Below, piece by piece: positions 8,539 through 17,272 of a stretch of 60,983 nucleotides of DNA (its first letter is position 1; every line of letters starts with the position of its first letter). The DNA is from Legionellales bacterium (GTDB lineage Bacteria > Pseudomonadota > Gammaproteobacteria > Comchoanobacterales > Comchoanobacteraceae), in the NCBI GenBank assembly GCA_002722435.1, contig PBLX01000022.1:1-60983 (forward strand), written 5' to 3'. The notes under the pieces are model-generated. The model worked only from the letters and a program-made list of their open reading frames with translations, searched no databases and was not told where the DNA came from. A program made the position numbers and the translations under genes.

Positions 8539-8779
8539 CCTTGTTGACACACAGGTATATGTAGTTAATCAGGGTAATCTGGAAGAGTTCATTGCTGAGT
8601 TCAAGGAACAGAACGGAGAACTTGCTTTTGTTGCACTAAGCATTGACACATACGAAAACCTAGCACTGAACGTTGCTGAACTACGCAGATATATCAATCA
8701 ACAGAATGAAATTATTATCTATTACGAAGAGGCAATGAAGCCTGATGAGTCAAACACTACCCAGCCAGGAACAAACTGA
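8366..8779 (+). CDS. o-spanin (Rz1-like lipoprotein), overlapping the i-spanin
   Basis: 137 residues. A signal peptide ends in the lipobox LSGC with Cys29 as the lipidated residue, followed by a Pro/Val/Lys-rich stretch and an acidic soluble domain. It starts 173 bases before the i-spanin ends, in the +1 frame relative to it, with AAGGA 7 bases before its ATG. Overlapping Rz/Rz1 pairs are typical of Gram-negative phages. It is longer than classical Rz1 (about 60 residues) and extends 241 bases past its partner. Confidence 0.8.
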   Translation: MVQQQNYGVRSWAKLAILLAVALIFLSGCSRKPEVEIKTVTQVQKVTVPIVARPKPISLVDTQVYVVNQGNLEEFIAEFKEQNGELAFVALSIDTYENLALNVAELRRYINQQNEIIIYYEEAMKPDESNTTQPGTN

Positions 8780-9542
8780 TACACGATATGGCAAAATGCG
8801 ATATTATGCTGAGGATCCTACAATAGGCCGTAGTCTACTATTGTATGGCGAATACTGTCACCAGGAAATAGAAACTATACTAAGCATGCTGGACAAAGAC
8901 AGTGTGTATGTGGACGTGGGCGCAAACATAGGCACACATAGTGTTAGCATTGCTCCACATGTTGCACATGTGCATGCGTTTGAGCCTAACTTCGAGAACC
9001 TATACTTACTGGAACGCAACACAAAATCACATCAAAATATCACAGTCTATAGTAAGGCCGCAAGTGACCATAAAGAGTTCGGATACACAGAATTTAATTT
9101 TGGAAAGACTGTTTATGCTCGTGCAACTCATAAAGGACAACACCCAAGAGAAACACTGAATAGAAGTAAACTATTAGACAGTTATGAATGGCCAAGAGTT
9201 GACTTTGTAAAAATAGATACTGAAGGTCACGAACTACAAGTACTACAGGGCATGGGATATATTCTTTCAAACAATCGTCCCTGTATGCTAGTTGAGATGC
9301 AGGACGAAACAAAATATAGTGAGATATATGATTGGTTAACTATGTTTGAATACAAGATGTATTGGTTTCCCGTAGCAACTTATAATCCAAACAACTGGAA
9401 AAATAACACTAAGGATGTTTTTGGTAAACAGCATGGAGTAATCAACTGGATCTGTACGCCTGATCTAATAAATACAACATTACAACCAGTAGTGGACAGA
9501 GAAGACACTGTGGAACGAATGAACTATAGACAGAGACAATGA
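8745..9542 (+). CDS. FkbM-family methyltransferase
   Basis: 265 residues. The SAM motif VYVDVGANIGTHSVSIAP and the acidic strand HAFEPNF are followed by VDFVKIDTEGHELQVLQGM, the hallmark of FkbM methyltransferases. The family O-methylates sugars and other small hydroxyl compounds. The start overlaps the o-spanin by 35 bases. It could act on a phage or host glycan together with the glycosyltransferases at 16-18 kb and 37.7 kb; that link is inference. Confidence 0.85.
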   Translation: MSQTLPSQEQTDTRYGKMRYYAEDPTIGRSLLLYGEYCHQEIETILSMLDKDSVYVDVGANIGTHSVSIAPHVAHVHAFEPNFENLYLLERNTKSHQNITVYSKAASDHKEFGYTEFNFGKTVYARATHKGQHPRETLNRSKLLDSYEWPRVDFVKIDTEGHELQVLQGMGYILSNNRPCMLVEMQDETKYSEIYDWLTMFEYKMYWFPVATYNPNNWKNNTKDVFGKQHGVINWICTPDLINTTLQPVVDREDTVERMNYRQRQ

Positions 9543-10591
9543 GATTTAGAGAACTACTTACAGAAGCAGAACAAAAACTAAAGCATGGCTCGACACGTGG
9601 ACATTTAGGTGAGTTTTTATTAGGCGGTGCGATTGCTGCAAAGTTTATAAAAGGCACTGAAGATATAACCCCCAGTGATGTCGCAAGTGTTCTACGCAGT
9701 GCGGGTGCAACACAGAAACTTAGTGCAGAATTTGAAACTGTAGGTGCGGATAAAGTAGAATTTATAAATGTTGTTACAAACAAAAAAAATGTTGCAGATT
9801 CAATGGACACTGATGCATTACTAAGTGTAATGGGCGATGAACTTGAAGGATCCGTTAAATTTGCAAATACGTTTAGTGAAATAAAAAGACTTGCTAGTTC
9901 ATTTGTAAAGAACGAAACTGTAGAAAAGATTGTAGTAAAGGCCGCTGGTGAAGAAGATCAGAAAGGCACTAAAGCAGATATCTTCCTATATCTAAGGCAG
10001 GAAGATGGATCATTAAAAATTATTCGTCCTATAAGTGTTAAGACAGGCAGTAACCTAGTAGGTCAAGGATCACCACGCACATTTGATGGCATACAAGCAA
10101 TGTTTGCTGATTTAGGAATACAACTTGCTCCAATAGATAACTATGAAGAAAACACAGATCAGCATGTGAAAAGTATAATGCAACAGGTTGTAAGAGATCT
10201 TAATGCTTATACACAGGGAACTAATGACACAGGCGAACAGAGACTTGTACAACAATTAGGAAACTTTCTAAACAAACATGTAGGACTAAATGATCCAAAA
10301 TTAGTTGTAGTAAACATTGGTAAAGGTGATTATACAACACAAAAAATTAATACATTAATTAGAAACTTACCTAACATTGATTTGGAAAGTACAAGTAAAG
10401 AGGGCGGCCGCCCTGCAGTTCTTGTGCATGAAAAGGGAAAACCGCAAAATTTACTTTTCCAGGTTAGATATACCTATCAAGCACCTAGATTTAGTAGTAG
10501 CCTAAATAGAGAGACTCCTGAAAGACATAGAATGTTTGTTGAAGTTGGCCCTTTATTCAAGCAACTAGCAACTTTTAATAGGACAGAGTAA
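9539..10591 (+). CDS. Conserved phage protein with capsid-targeting-like N-terminus
   Basis: 350 residues. The first residues, MRFRELLTEAE, resemble the T4 internal-protein leader MKTYQEFIAEA, which gp21 protease cuts after L/I-X-E; here LTE|A fits. The remaining sequence has no signal peptide or membrane segment and shows alternating helical and basic stretches (SVKTGSNLVGQGS; GKGDYTTQKINTL). Function unknown. I suggest it is packed inside the head, from the N-terminal pattern only. Same leader style as several genes at 22-27 kb. Confidence 0.7.
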   Translation: MRFRELLTEAEQKLKHGSTRGHLGEFLLGGAIAAKFIKGTEDITPSDVASVLRSAGATQKLSAEFETVGADKVEFINVVTNKKNVADSMDTDALLSVMGDELEGSVKFANTFSEIKRLASSFVKNETVEKIVVKAAGEEDQKGTKADIFLYLRQEDGSLKIIRPISVKTGSNLVGQGSPRTFDGIQAMFADLGIQLAPIDNYEENTDQHVKSIMQQVVRDLNAYTQGTNDTGEQRLVQQLGNFLNKHVGLNDPKLVVVNIGKGDYTTQKINTLIRNLPNIDLESTSKEGGRPAVLVHEKGKPQNLLFQVRYTYQAPRFSSSLNRETPERHRMFVEVGPLFKQLATFNRTE

Positions 10592-10592
10592 A

Positions 10593-10874
10593 ATGTTGGA
10601 TATGTTATCACAAATGGCAACAGATCGTTTGTGGATCTACACAGGCATAGCAGGCAGTCTATTTGGTGCAGCATTTCTGTTCTGGTTTAAAGACACACGC
10701 ATGGCTATATGGGCAGTGGGCAAGTTTGATAGTGCATGTGAGAGTCTTGCTAAACGTTGGGGTTGGACTTGGTTACAGAATGAGCCAGATGTATGGCGTA
10801 AAAAGTATCCACATGTAACAAAAAAGATAGATGAATTAGAAGCCAGAATCAAATATCTTGAGGAGACAAAGTAA
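10593..10874 (+). CDS. Small membrane protein with C-terminal coiled coil
   Basis: 93 residues. One hydrophobic segment (LWIYTGIAGSLFGAAFLFWF), then a Trp-rich middle and a charged coiled-coil tail (KKIDELEARIKYLEETK). The stop overlaps the next ATG by one base. With the next gene it forms a membrane pair; a holin/antiholin or envelope role is possible but not shown by the sequence. Confidence 0.7.
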   Translation: MLDMLSQMATDRLWIYTGIAGSLFGAAFLFWFKDTRMAIWAVGKFDSACESLAKRWGWTWLQNEPDVWRKKYPHVTKKIDELEARIKYLEETK

Positions 10875-11209
10875 TGGGCGAAGAGGAGATCAAGGCTGCG
10901 GGTTATCATCCTGCAGACACTGATGGGGACGGGAGTGTTTCCACAAAAGAACACGAAATGTTCTTAGAGTTTAAACGTAAGGAACTAGAAGATGCAGACG
11001 CACGCCGTGACGCAATGCGTAAGATGACTTGGTTTGCACTACTGGGCATGTTACTATATCCTGTCGGAATACTACTTACATCAATGCTAGGATATGAAAA
11101 AACTGGACAAATCATAGCGGATATTGCACCCACATACTTTGTTGCCATTAGCGCACTAGTTGCCGCCTACTTTGGTGCAAACGCATACTCTGACGCTAAG
11201 AAAAAGTAA
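10874..11209 (+). CDS. Two-span membrane protein with an EF-hand calcium loop
   Basis: 111 residues. DTDGDGSVSTKEHE near residues 15-28 is a textbook EF-hand loop (Asp at positions 1, 3 and 5, Gly6, Glu12 region). It is followed by a charged helix (FKRKELEDADARRDA) and two hydrophobic segments with a Lys-rich tail (SDAKKK). Two spans and charged ends fit a class II holin; calcium binding would be unusual for one. Its role is not established. Confidence 0.72.
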   Translation: MGEEEIKAAGYHPADTDGDGSVSTKEHEMFLEFKRKELEDADARRDAMRKMTWFALLGMLLYPVGILLTSMLGYEKTGQIIADIAPTYFVAISALVAAYFGANAYSDAKKK

Positions 11210-11210
11210 A

Positions 11211-11239
11211 TTTACAAATTAGTCCTAGCATAGTATAAT
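11211..11239 (+). promoter_or_regulatory. Sigma-70-like promoter of dnaJ-clpA (leaderless)
   Basis: TTTACA (11211-11216), 17-base spacer, TATAAT (11234-11239). Only 6 bases separate the -10 box from the dnaJ ATG at 11246, so transcription should begin at or next to the A of the ATG. No Shine-Dalgarno exists, which agrees with a leaderless message. Confidence 0.75.
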
Positions 11240-11245
11240 TACAAT

Positions 11246-12064
11246 ATGAACTATTATGAAGTGCTGGGACTTGAGCCTACTTGTAGTCCTAAAGATATTC
11301 AAACTGCATATCGCAAACTTGCAAAACAGTATCATCCTGACAATGGAGGTAATGTGGACAAGTTTCATACTGTCAGTGAAGCCTATGATGTTCTTAAGGA
11401 TCCACATAAACGTGCGCAGTTTGATAATATAAACAGCAGAAGACAAAACATAAAAATAAATTCAAACGATGTGTTTGATGATATGTTTACTATCTTTGGC
11501 AGTGCAGGATTTCATCCAAGCAAACGTGAATATCATCGTGCTAAAGCAAACAAAAATTTAGGCATATCTATTGATTTCACACTGGAAGAAATACTACAGG
11601 AGCATGAAAAAACAGTTAGTATAAAACACACTGATGGTTCAAGACATCTTGTAAACCTTAAGATTCCTGCTGGCGTAAACAACGGCACTAAAATAAAATA
11701 CAGTGGACTTGGTGATAAAACTATAAAAACAATTGCACCAGGTGATCTTACGGTCACAGTAAACATTCTAGATCATAACAAGTTCACTAGAGAAGGCAAT
11801 AACCTAAAACAACACTTGACTATCAGTGCTTGGGATGCTATAATAGGTACAGTTAAGCAGATAAGTAGCATAGAAAACAAAAGGCTAAATCTTAATATTC
11901 CTGCTGGTACACAGTATGGCACAGTGCTTAAAATCCCAAATCATGGTATGTATACAAAGACTAGCACAAGAGGTGATCTACTAGTACAGATACTAATTAA
12001 AATACCAGAAAATTTAACTGAACAACAATTAAATATATGCACTAAACTTAGGGACGATTCATGA
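11246..12064 (+). CDS. dnaJ: DnaJ-class J-domain co-chaperone (CbpA-like)
   Basis: 272 residues. A J domain occupies residues 1-60 (YYEVLGLEPTCSPKDIQTAY, then QYHPDNGG with the essential HPD). After a short linker come two beta-rich substrate-binding domains (FTLEEILQEHEKTV; LKIPAGVNNGTKIKY; LNIPAGTQYGTVLKIP). The zinc-finger and Gly/Phe regions of full DnaJ are missing, as in CbpA. It would recruit host DnaK to client proteins. It overlaps the ClpA-like gene by 4 bases (ATGA). Confidence 0.92.
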   Translation: MNYYEVLGLEPTCSPKDIQTAYRKLAKQYHPDNGGNVDKFHTVSEAYDVLKDPHKRAQFDNINSRRQNIKINSNDVFDDMFTIFGSAGFHPSKREYHRAKANKNLGISIDFTLEEILQEHEKTVSIKHTDGSRHLVNLKIPAGVNNGTKIKYSGLGDKTIKTIAPGDLTVTVNILDHNKFTREGNNLKQHLTISAWDAIIGTVKQISSIENKRLNLNIPAGTQYGTVLKIPNHGMYTKTSTRGDLLVQILIKIPENLTEQQLNICTKLRDDS

Positions 12065-14337
12065 AGACAGCAAAAGAAGTAGATAAAACTCTTGAAGTAG
12101 CAGGACATATTGCTAACAAATACGGGCATGCTTATATAAGCACAGAGCACATGTTACTTGCTATTTTCCAGAACAGAGAATTTAGTAGACTGTTAGTTGA
12201 CTTCGGAATACAACTTGATCAGTTGCGCATGGATCTTGAAAGTCATATTGTGGATGCATTCAGTAAAGTAAGTGCTGGTGCAGGACAGATTAAAACACAG
12301 AGTCTTGAACGTGTGTTTAACCGCGCACTAACTAGTGTGCTTTTCAGTGGCAGAGAAATTGTTACACTACTGGATATTTTTATTAGTATTATGAGTGAAC
12401 AACACGCATACAGCAGTTACTTCCTAATGAAATATAATTTAAAAAAGGAAGACTTCCTACGTTTTATTAAGCATAACAGTAGACATCAACAGTTAAACAA
12501 ACAACAGGAACAGTATCTGGAGGGTATTGTAAATGAATACTGTGAAAACTATAGTGAACAAGCAAAAGAGAAAAAACTTGATCCTGTTATAGGAAGAGAC
12601 GATGTAATAGATGATATTACACAAACATTTGCTAGACGTAACAAGAGTAATGTGCTTATGGTAGGTGATCCTGGTGTTGGTAAGACTGCAGTGGCAGAAG
12701 GACTTGCTGTAAAAATTGTTAATAAAGAAGTGCCAAAATATTTACAAGATCATACAGTGTACAATCTCGATGTAGGCACAATGATTGCGGGCACACAGTA
12801 CAGAGGACAATTTGAAGAACGTGTAAAGGAAGTACTGGAAGCATTAATTAAAAAAGGCAAGTGCATACTGTTTATTGATGAGGCACACACTCTAAAAGGT
12901 GCTGGAGGTGGCAACAGTGGCGGCACAGATTTTGCTAACATGCTAAAGCCATACTTGGGTAGAGGTAAACTAAAAGTTATTGCAAGTACAACCTGGGAAG
13001 AATACAATCAGAGTTTTGAAAAGGATCGTGCGCTAATGCGAAGATTCTATCATATCACAGTGGATGAACCAACACCTGAACTTGCTAAGGAGATACTTAC
13101 CGCTAGTGCAAAGTACTATGAACAGTTTCATGGTTGTAAATTTACACAGGAAGCGATAGACAATGCTGTGGATTTAAGTGTTCGCTATCTAACAGACAAG
13201 CGGTTGCCTGACAAAGCGTTTGATATGATAGACAGTGCCGCGGCTAAACAGCGTAGACTGGGTACAAAAAAACCCTTAATTGATAAACAAAACATACTGG
13301 AAGAAATAAGCAAATATGCTCGTATTCCAATTACACAACTAGACAACGAAGAAGTAAAGATATCGCCTGAGGATATAGAAGAACGCATTAAGGGTAAAGT
13401 ATATGGGCAGGATATTGCAGTGGATAGTGTGCTGGATAAAGTTTGGGTAAGCAAAGCAGGACTAAACAAGCGCGATAAAACACTGGGTGTGTTTGTGTTT
13501 ACAGGTCCTACAGGCACAGGAAAAACCGAACTTGCTAAACAACTTGCGGATGCAAACAGTATGAAACTTTTACGCTATGATATGAGTGAGTATCAGGAAC
13601 GTCATACAGTAGCACGTTTTATAGGTGCACCACCGGGATATGTTGGATATGAAGATAATAACTTGGGAGGCGGTTTACTAATTCGAGATATAGAACGCAA
13701 TCCACACGCAGTAATACTGTTTGACGAGATAGAAAAAGCACATCCGGATGTCTCTAATGTGCTACTCCAGTTAATGGATGAAGGATTTGTTACAGGCTCT
13801 AACGGAAAACGTGCAGATGCCCGTAACTGTTATGTTATTTTAACTACTAACTTGGGTGCGGCGGATGCAGAAAAACGTGTCATAGGTTTTAATGATCAGG
13901 AGCATCACGATGATGCTGCAGATGATGCATACAAAAAGTTCTTTGCACCAGAGTTTCGTAATCGTATTGATGCGGTGTGTAGATTCTCCGCACTGGATGA
14001 TCTTGCAAAACGCAAGGTATGCCTAAAGTTTATTCAGGAACTACAAACACAACTACAGGATAAGGGTGTAAAACTACATGTTGACGAACCCAGTGTTGAT
14101 CTAATACTAGCAAAAGGCTATGATGATCGTATGGGTGCCCGTCCAATGGCTCGTGCTATTGACAGCCTATTGCGTATGCCAATTGCAAGGAAACTAGTTG
14201 ACAAAGATGCAGATGGTTGTAAAATAAAAGTTAGGAATGTAAACAATAAATTGTTAATTAAATTTAGGTATTCAGATGGAAGCACTACAGAAGTTGGAGA
14301 CGCTGAGCAGTCAGCACAATCTAACATTACTGCATAA
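12061..14337 (+). CDS. clpA: ClpA-like AAA+ unfoldase with ClpP-docking loop
   Basis: 758 residues, the same length as E. coli ClpA. An N-terminal Clp repeat domain (residues 1-145) is followed by two AAA+ modules: Walker A GDPGVGKT at 202-209 and GPTGTGKT at 482-489, each with a Walker B (LFIDEAH; LFDEIEKAH). There is no long coiled-coil M domain, so it is ClpA- rather than ClpB-like. Residues 608-610 are Ile-Gly-Phe, placed where ClpA/ClpX carry the IGL/IGF loop that binds ClpP. It probably docks on host ClpP and redirects proteolysis. Coupled to dnaJ by a 4-base overlap. Confidence 0.93.
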   Translation: MKTAKEVDKTLEVAGHIANKYGHAYISTEHMLLAIFQNREFSRLLVDFGIQLDQLRMDLESHIVDAFSKVSAGAGQIKTQSLERVFNRALTSVLFSGREIVTLLDIFISIMSEQHAYSSYFLMKYNLKKEDFLRFIKHNSRHQQLNKQQEQYLEGIVNEYCENYSEQAKEKKLDPVIGRDDVIDDITQTFARRNKSNVLMVGDPGVGKTAVAEGLAVKIVNKEVPKYLQDHTVYNLDVGTMIAGTQYRGQFEERVKEVLEALIKKGKCILFIDEAHTLKGAGGGNSGGTDFANMLKPYLGRGKLKVIASTTWEEYNQSFEKDRALMRRFYHITVDEPTPELAKEILTASAKYYEQFHGCKFTQEAIDNAVDLSVRYLTDKRLPDKAFDMIDSAAAKQRRLGTKKPLIDKQNILEEISKYARIPITQLDNEEVKISPEDIEERIKGKVYGQDIAVDSVLDKVWVSKAGLNKRDKTLGVFVFTGPTGTGKTELAKQLADANSMKLLRYDMSEYQERHTVARFIGAPPGYVGYEDNNLGGGLLIRDIERNPHAVILFDEIEKAHPDVSNVLLQLMDEGFVTGSNGKRADARNCYVILTTNLGAADAEKRVIGFNDQEHHDDAADDAYKKFFAPEFRNRIDAVCRFSALDDLAKRKVCLKFIQELQTQLQDKGVKLHVDEPSVDLILAKGYDDRMGARPMARAIDSLLRMPIARKLVDKDADGCKIKVRNVNNKLLIKFRYSDGSTTEVGDAEQSAQSNITA

Positions 14338-14971
14338 CGATAGATTATTCTATTCTAAATATCTTTATCGCTTAGAACTATGGTTATACAAGTATAGATA
14401 TCCTGAATTAATGCGTGTGCCCACTGTGGACATGTGGGGATATAAGGTAGACAGTCATATTCACAACAGTTTTATAGGCGGCATGCGCAAGTATGCAAAA
14501 AAATCTGGCGATAAAGTAAGGGTAGAGTTCAAAACACTAAACTACTATACCAATGATATAGAAACAATCGAAAAAATAATTGCTTATGTAAAACGTCTAC
14601 AGGACAAACAGGAAGATATTACGGAGAGCATGGTTGAACTCCATAGTATTAAATATTTTCCTGGTAGTATTCTTGAGCGTAATATTAGATATAGAAAAAA
14701 ACGTTTACCATATGGAAAGTACAAATTTCAAATATTAGGTGAAAGACTTACAGCAGATCAATATACAGACTGGCAAAACTGGGCTAACAATTATCCAGAC
14801 AGTATTAGAGTTGAAAGTGATGTTTATAAAATGTACGGGACTTGGTGTGGAGAAAGCCTTGGTTACATTCTAAATGATAGCATGCTGAGACTAGCACAAT
14901 TCAAACTAGGGTCAAGTATTAATAAAATAGTGGAATTTCAATTAAGGGAAACAATAAAAAATGATGTCTGA
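14276..14971 (+). CDS. Unknown phage protein
   Basis: 231 residues, rich in Tyr, Arg and Lys (YLYRLELWLYKYRYPEL), no signal peptide or membrane span. It overlaps the clpA 3' end by 62 bases and the next gene by 11, so it belongs to this operon. No Shine-Dalgarno before 14276, so the start could lie slightly further in. I do not recognise a domain. Confidence 0.65.
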   Translation: MEALQKLETLSSQHNLTLLHNDRLFYSKYLYRLELWLYKYRYPELMRVPTVDMWGYKVDSHIHNSFIGGMRKYAKKSGDKVRVEFKTLNYYTNDIETIEKIIAYVKRLQDKQEDITESMVELHSIKYFPGSILERNIRYRKKRLPYGKYKFQILGERLTADQYTDWQNWANNYPDSIRVESDVYKMYGTWCGESLGYILNDSMLRLAQFKLGSSINKIVEFQLRETIKNDV

Positions 14972-15233
14972 ACAACTATTGCAAACTCTAGTAGCAAAAA
15001 AACTTGTGCATGAAAATACACTTGTATACGCAAACGTAAGAAGTAAAGGACTTGGCGGCAAAGATATTTTTGTGAAAAAAGATGTGTACTACTATCCTGG
15101 AATGCCTGCAGGCGCTATCTATGATATTGAAGGCATGACACCAGAACGTTTTGCAAAAGCATATAATATCAAGCCAGATGGCACATTTAAAGAGTATAAG
15201 AAGCGCGGACGCAAACCTAAGACTGAAGCATAA
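14961..15233 (+). CDS. Small protein with AT-hook-like tail
   Basis: 90 residues. The C-terminus KKRGRKPKTEA contains an AT-hook-like core (RGRKP) flanked by lysines, suggesting minor-groove DNA binding. The rest is a compact mixed domain with YYYPGMPAGAIYDIEGMTP. ATG follows the previous gene by overlap. Function unknown; nucleoid binding is inference from the tail. Confidence 0.65.
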   Translation: MMSEQLLQTLVAKKLVHENTLVYANVRSKGLGGKDIFVKKDVYYYPGMPAGAIYDIEGMTPERFAKAYNIKPDGTFKEYKKRGRKPKTEA

Positions 15234-15236
15234 ATA
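15229..15236 (+). promoter_or_regulatory. T4-type late promoter box CATAAATA
   Basis: CATAAATA overlaps the stop codon of the preceding gene and lies 18 bases before the ATG at 15255, with a ribosome site (AAGGAG) between them. Confidence 0.55.
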
Positions 15237-15254
15237 TACGATAAGGAGTATATT

Positions 15255-15425
15255 ATGGCTAAACTCAATGAACAGATGTTTGTTATTAAAGTAAGCGAAC
15301 TACTAAGAGACAATCAAGAAGCAAAGCCGCCACTTGACGCAGAAATAATGAGCCAACTAGAAGCAGTAATAGGCGAACTAGCAGGCCCAGGTAAAATAGT
15401 AGAACTTATTCAGGACACACAGTAA
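15255..15425 (+). CDS. 56-residue protein of unknown function
   Basis: Begins MAKLNEQMFVIKVSELLRD and ends VELIQDTQ; acidic, helical, no membrane segment. AAGGAG lies 8 bases before the ATG and a late box 18 bases before it, so it is likely real although very short. The next ATG follows its stop directly. Confidence 0.65.
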   Translation: MAKLNEQMFVIKVSELLRDNQEAKPPLDAEIMSQLEAVIGELAGPGKIVELIQDTQ

Positions 15426-15800
15426 ATGCCAGCAACTACCAGCACCACACTACTACCAACAACTGCATTCGGCACTAGCACGGGTAACTATGATGGTAGC
15501 AGTGCAAGTTTTAACAGTGATAAAGTAAAAGGTGATGGTTACTATGGATTTAGTGATGGCGTACACACAGTGCAGACTCGTGTTACTGGACTAATAGGTA
15601 CAGTTAAAATACAGGGCTCGCTTAGAAAAGATCCTGCTGCAACAGATTTTGTAGACATTGCTACAGTTATAACAGGTGATGGTAGCACAGCAATTACAAA
15701 CAGTTTCTTTAATAATTTTACTGGAAATTTTGTTTGGATACGCATAGCAGTAAGTGATTTTACTGCTGGCACTATTAACAACATTTATATGGCACACTAA
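15426..15800 (+). CDS. Probable virion structural protein (beta-rich)
   Basis: 124 residues, beta-rich and Thr/Ser/Gly-rich, with NNFTGNFVWIRIAVSDFTAG near the C-terminus. From memory this closing motif resembles small structural proteins of T4-like marine phages. No signal peptide. It lies under a late-type promoter (15229) with two other small genes. Decoration, fibre-tip or neck location cannot be told apart. Confidence 0.65.
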   Translation: MPATTSTTLLPTTAFGTSTGNYDGSSASFNSDKVKGDGYYGFSDGVHTVQTRVTGLIGTVKIQGSLRKDPAATDFVDIATVITGDGSTAITNSFFNNFTGNFVWIRIAVSDFTAGTINNIYMAH

Positions 15801-16054
15801 TGAGTTACATTCGTTTCACAGCAAATGACCTAACGGAAGAACAAGTAGACACAATTGTCAGTGCAGTTGATCTATTCTGTGAAACAGTTATTAATGAAAA
15901 TGATGACGGTGATTGCACATATTATGAAACAGAACTAGGACAAAGTTTTGAATTTACCCTGGCAGAAGATTTAGACGAGCGTGTTGTAGAAGCAATAATA
16001 GATTGTGTTGCTCCACACGTCTCAGATATTACAGTAGAAGCAACAGGCCAATAA
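15800..16054 (+). CDS. Small acidic protein of unknown function
   Basis: 84 residues, strongly acidic (ENDDGDCTYYETE; EDLDERVVEA), with four Cys. The ATG overlaps the previous stop. No known motif. Highly acidic small phage proteins can be DNA mimics, but the sequence alone does not support that here. Confidence 0.6.
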   Translation: MSYIRFTANDLTEEQVDTIVSAVDLFCETVINENDDGDCTYYETELGQSFEFTLAEDLDERVVEAIIDCVAPHVSDITVEATGQ

Positions 16055-16063
16055 GGCAAATCA

Positions 16064-17272
16064 ATGATACAATGGTTGTTCGATAGGAGCAATTCGCACG
16101 GATTTCTTCCGAACCTAATAAAAGACGACACACTTGTACCCAACACTACACAGTGGTGGGATCTTTGCGTGAATCCTCCTTTTAGTTTTGAATTTCGTTT
16201 TCTAAAATATTGCAAACTGGATAAAGTAGCACAGAACTGCACACTAGTAAAGGATTATATTACAGGTACTGCTAGTGCATACTATCCTATTGAACTAAAC
16301 TTTTGGGATCCTGAAATAGATTACATAGCACTAATGGATGATTACAGTCGTAATCGTTTTATAGGTGGTGACTTTCGTGTGCTTTTTTATTATTCAGAAG
16401 GTGATAATCCAGATCCAGAAATAAACAATAGCATAGAACGCATGTGCAGTACATGGAACGTTAGTATTGACAGCATAAGAATAGTGACTAGTAATTATTT
16501 GCTTAAGGATACACACCCATTTATATTCTTTTGTAATAATGAACTGTACTATAGATATCTTCAGGTTATTGAAAACAAGTTTGTTAAGGAACACAATCTA
16601 GAGCGTAGAGGTAAAAAGTTTACATGTCTTAATAGAGCAGACAAGGCACACAGAAAAATCTACGCAAGTTATATGTATACTATGGATATACTAAAACATG
16701 GTTATTTCAGTTATACAGGTTACAAGTACCACACAAGTCATAAGGGTCTAGATGATATAAGTCAATGGGTTGATTTCGATGATAGTTTACAACAGGACCT
16801 ATTGGGTTTCGAACTTAGTGTACCTTTCTATTGTGATGATCTTTCTGATTCAGAACACAATAATCATAAACTAGTAAATCACGATTTCTTTAGGGATGCA
16901 TATTTTAACTTTGTTGTGGAAACACACTTTGACAATAATACCTGTTTTATTACAGAAAAAACTTTTAAGCCTATTCTAAATCTACAGCCATTTATAATAA
17001 TAGGAAATCCAGGCAGTCTACAACTGCTTCGTGATTTAGGTTACAAAACATTTCATGATGTTATTAGAGAAACCTATGACGACGAACAGGATCATAAACA
17101 GCGCATGACTAGCCTACTTAAAATTAGTTATGATCTAACACAACTAACTGATAAGCATCACATTAGAATACAACACATTATCAGCGATGTACTAAAACAC
17201 AATCAGCAACATTTTCTTTCTCCAAAAGTAAACAGAATAAATGAACTCCTAAACAAACTGAAATATCAATGA
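16064..17272 (+). CDS. Glycosyltransferase-like protein (GT10/fucosyltransferase-like C-terminus)
   Basis: 402 residues. The C-terminal third carries ITEKTFKPILNLQPFIIIG, then NPGSLQLLRDLGYKTF, which matches the nucleotide-sugar binding signature of GT10-type fucosyltransferase-like proteins (ITEKxxxP, xPFIxxG). The N-terminal half is rich in Tyr, Phe and Asn and not recognised. It is coupled by a 4-base overlap to a second glycosyltransferase. Likely adds sugars to phage or host surface glycans or to modified DNA. Confidence 0.7.
   Translation: MIQWLFDRSNSHGFLPNLIKDDTLVPNTTQWWDLCVNPPFSFEFRFLKYCKLDKVAQNCTLVKDYITGTASAYYPIELNFWDPEIDYIALMDDYSRNRFIGGDFRVLFYYSEGDNPDPEINNSIERMCSTWNVSIDSIRIVTSNYLLKDTHPFIFFCNNELYYRYLQVIENKFVKEHNLERRGKKFTCLNRADKAHRKIYASYMYTMDILKHGYFSYTGYKYHTSHKGLDDISQWVDFDDSLQQDLLGFELSVPFYCDDLSDSEHNNHKLVNHDFFRDAYFNFVVETHFDNNTCFITEKTFKPILNLQPFIIIGNPGSLQLLRDLGYKTFHDVIRETYDDEQDHKQRMTSLLKISYDLTQLTDKHHIRIQHIISDVLKHNQQHFLSPKVNRINELLNKLKYQ

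Noticed and set aside
15542..15797. Antisense reading frames across the structural gene at 15426
   Set aside because: They mirror a well-supported + strand gene and have no ribosome site.
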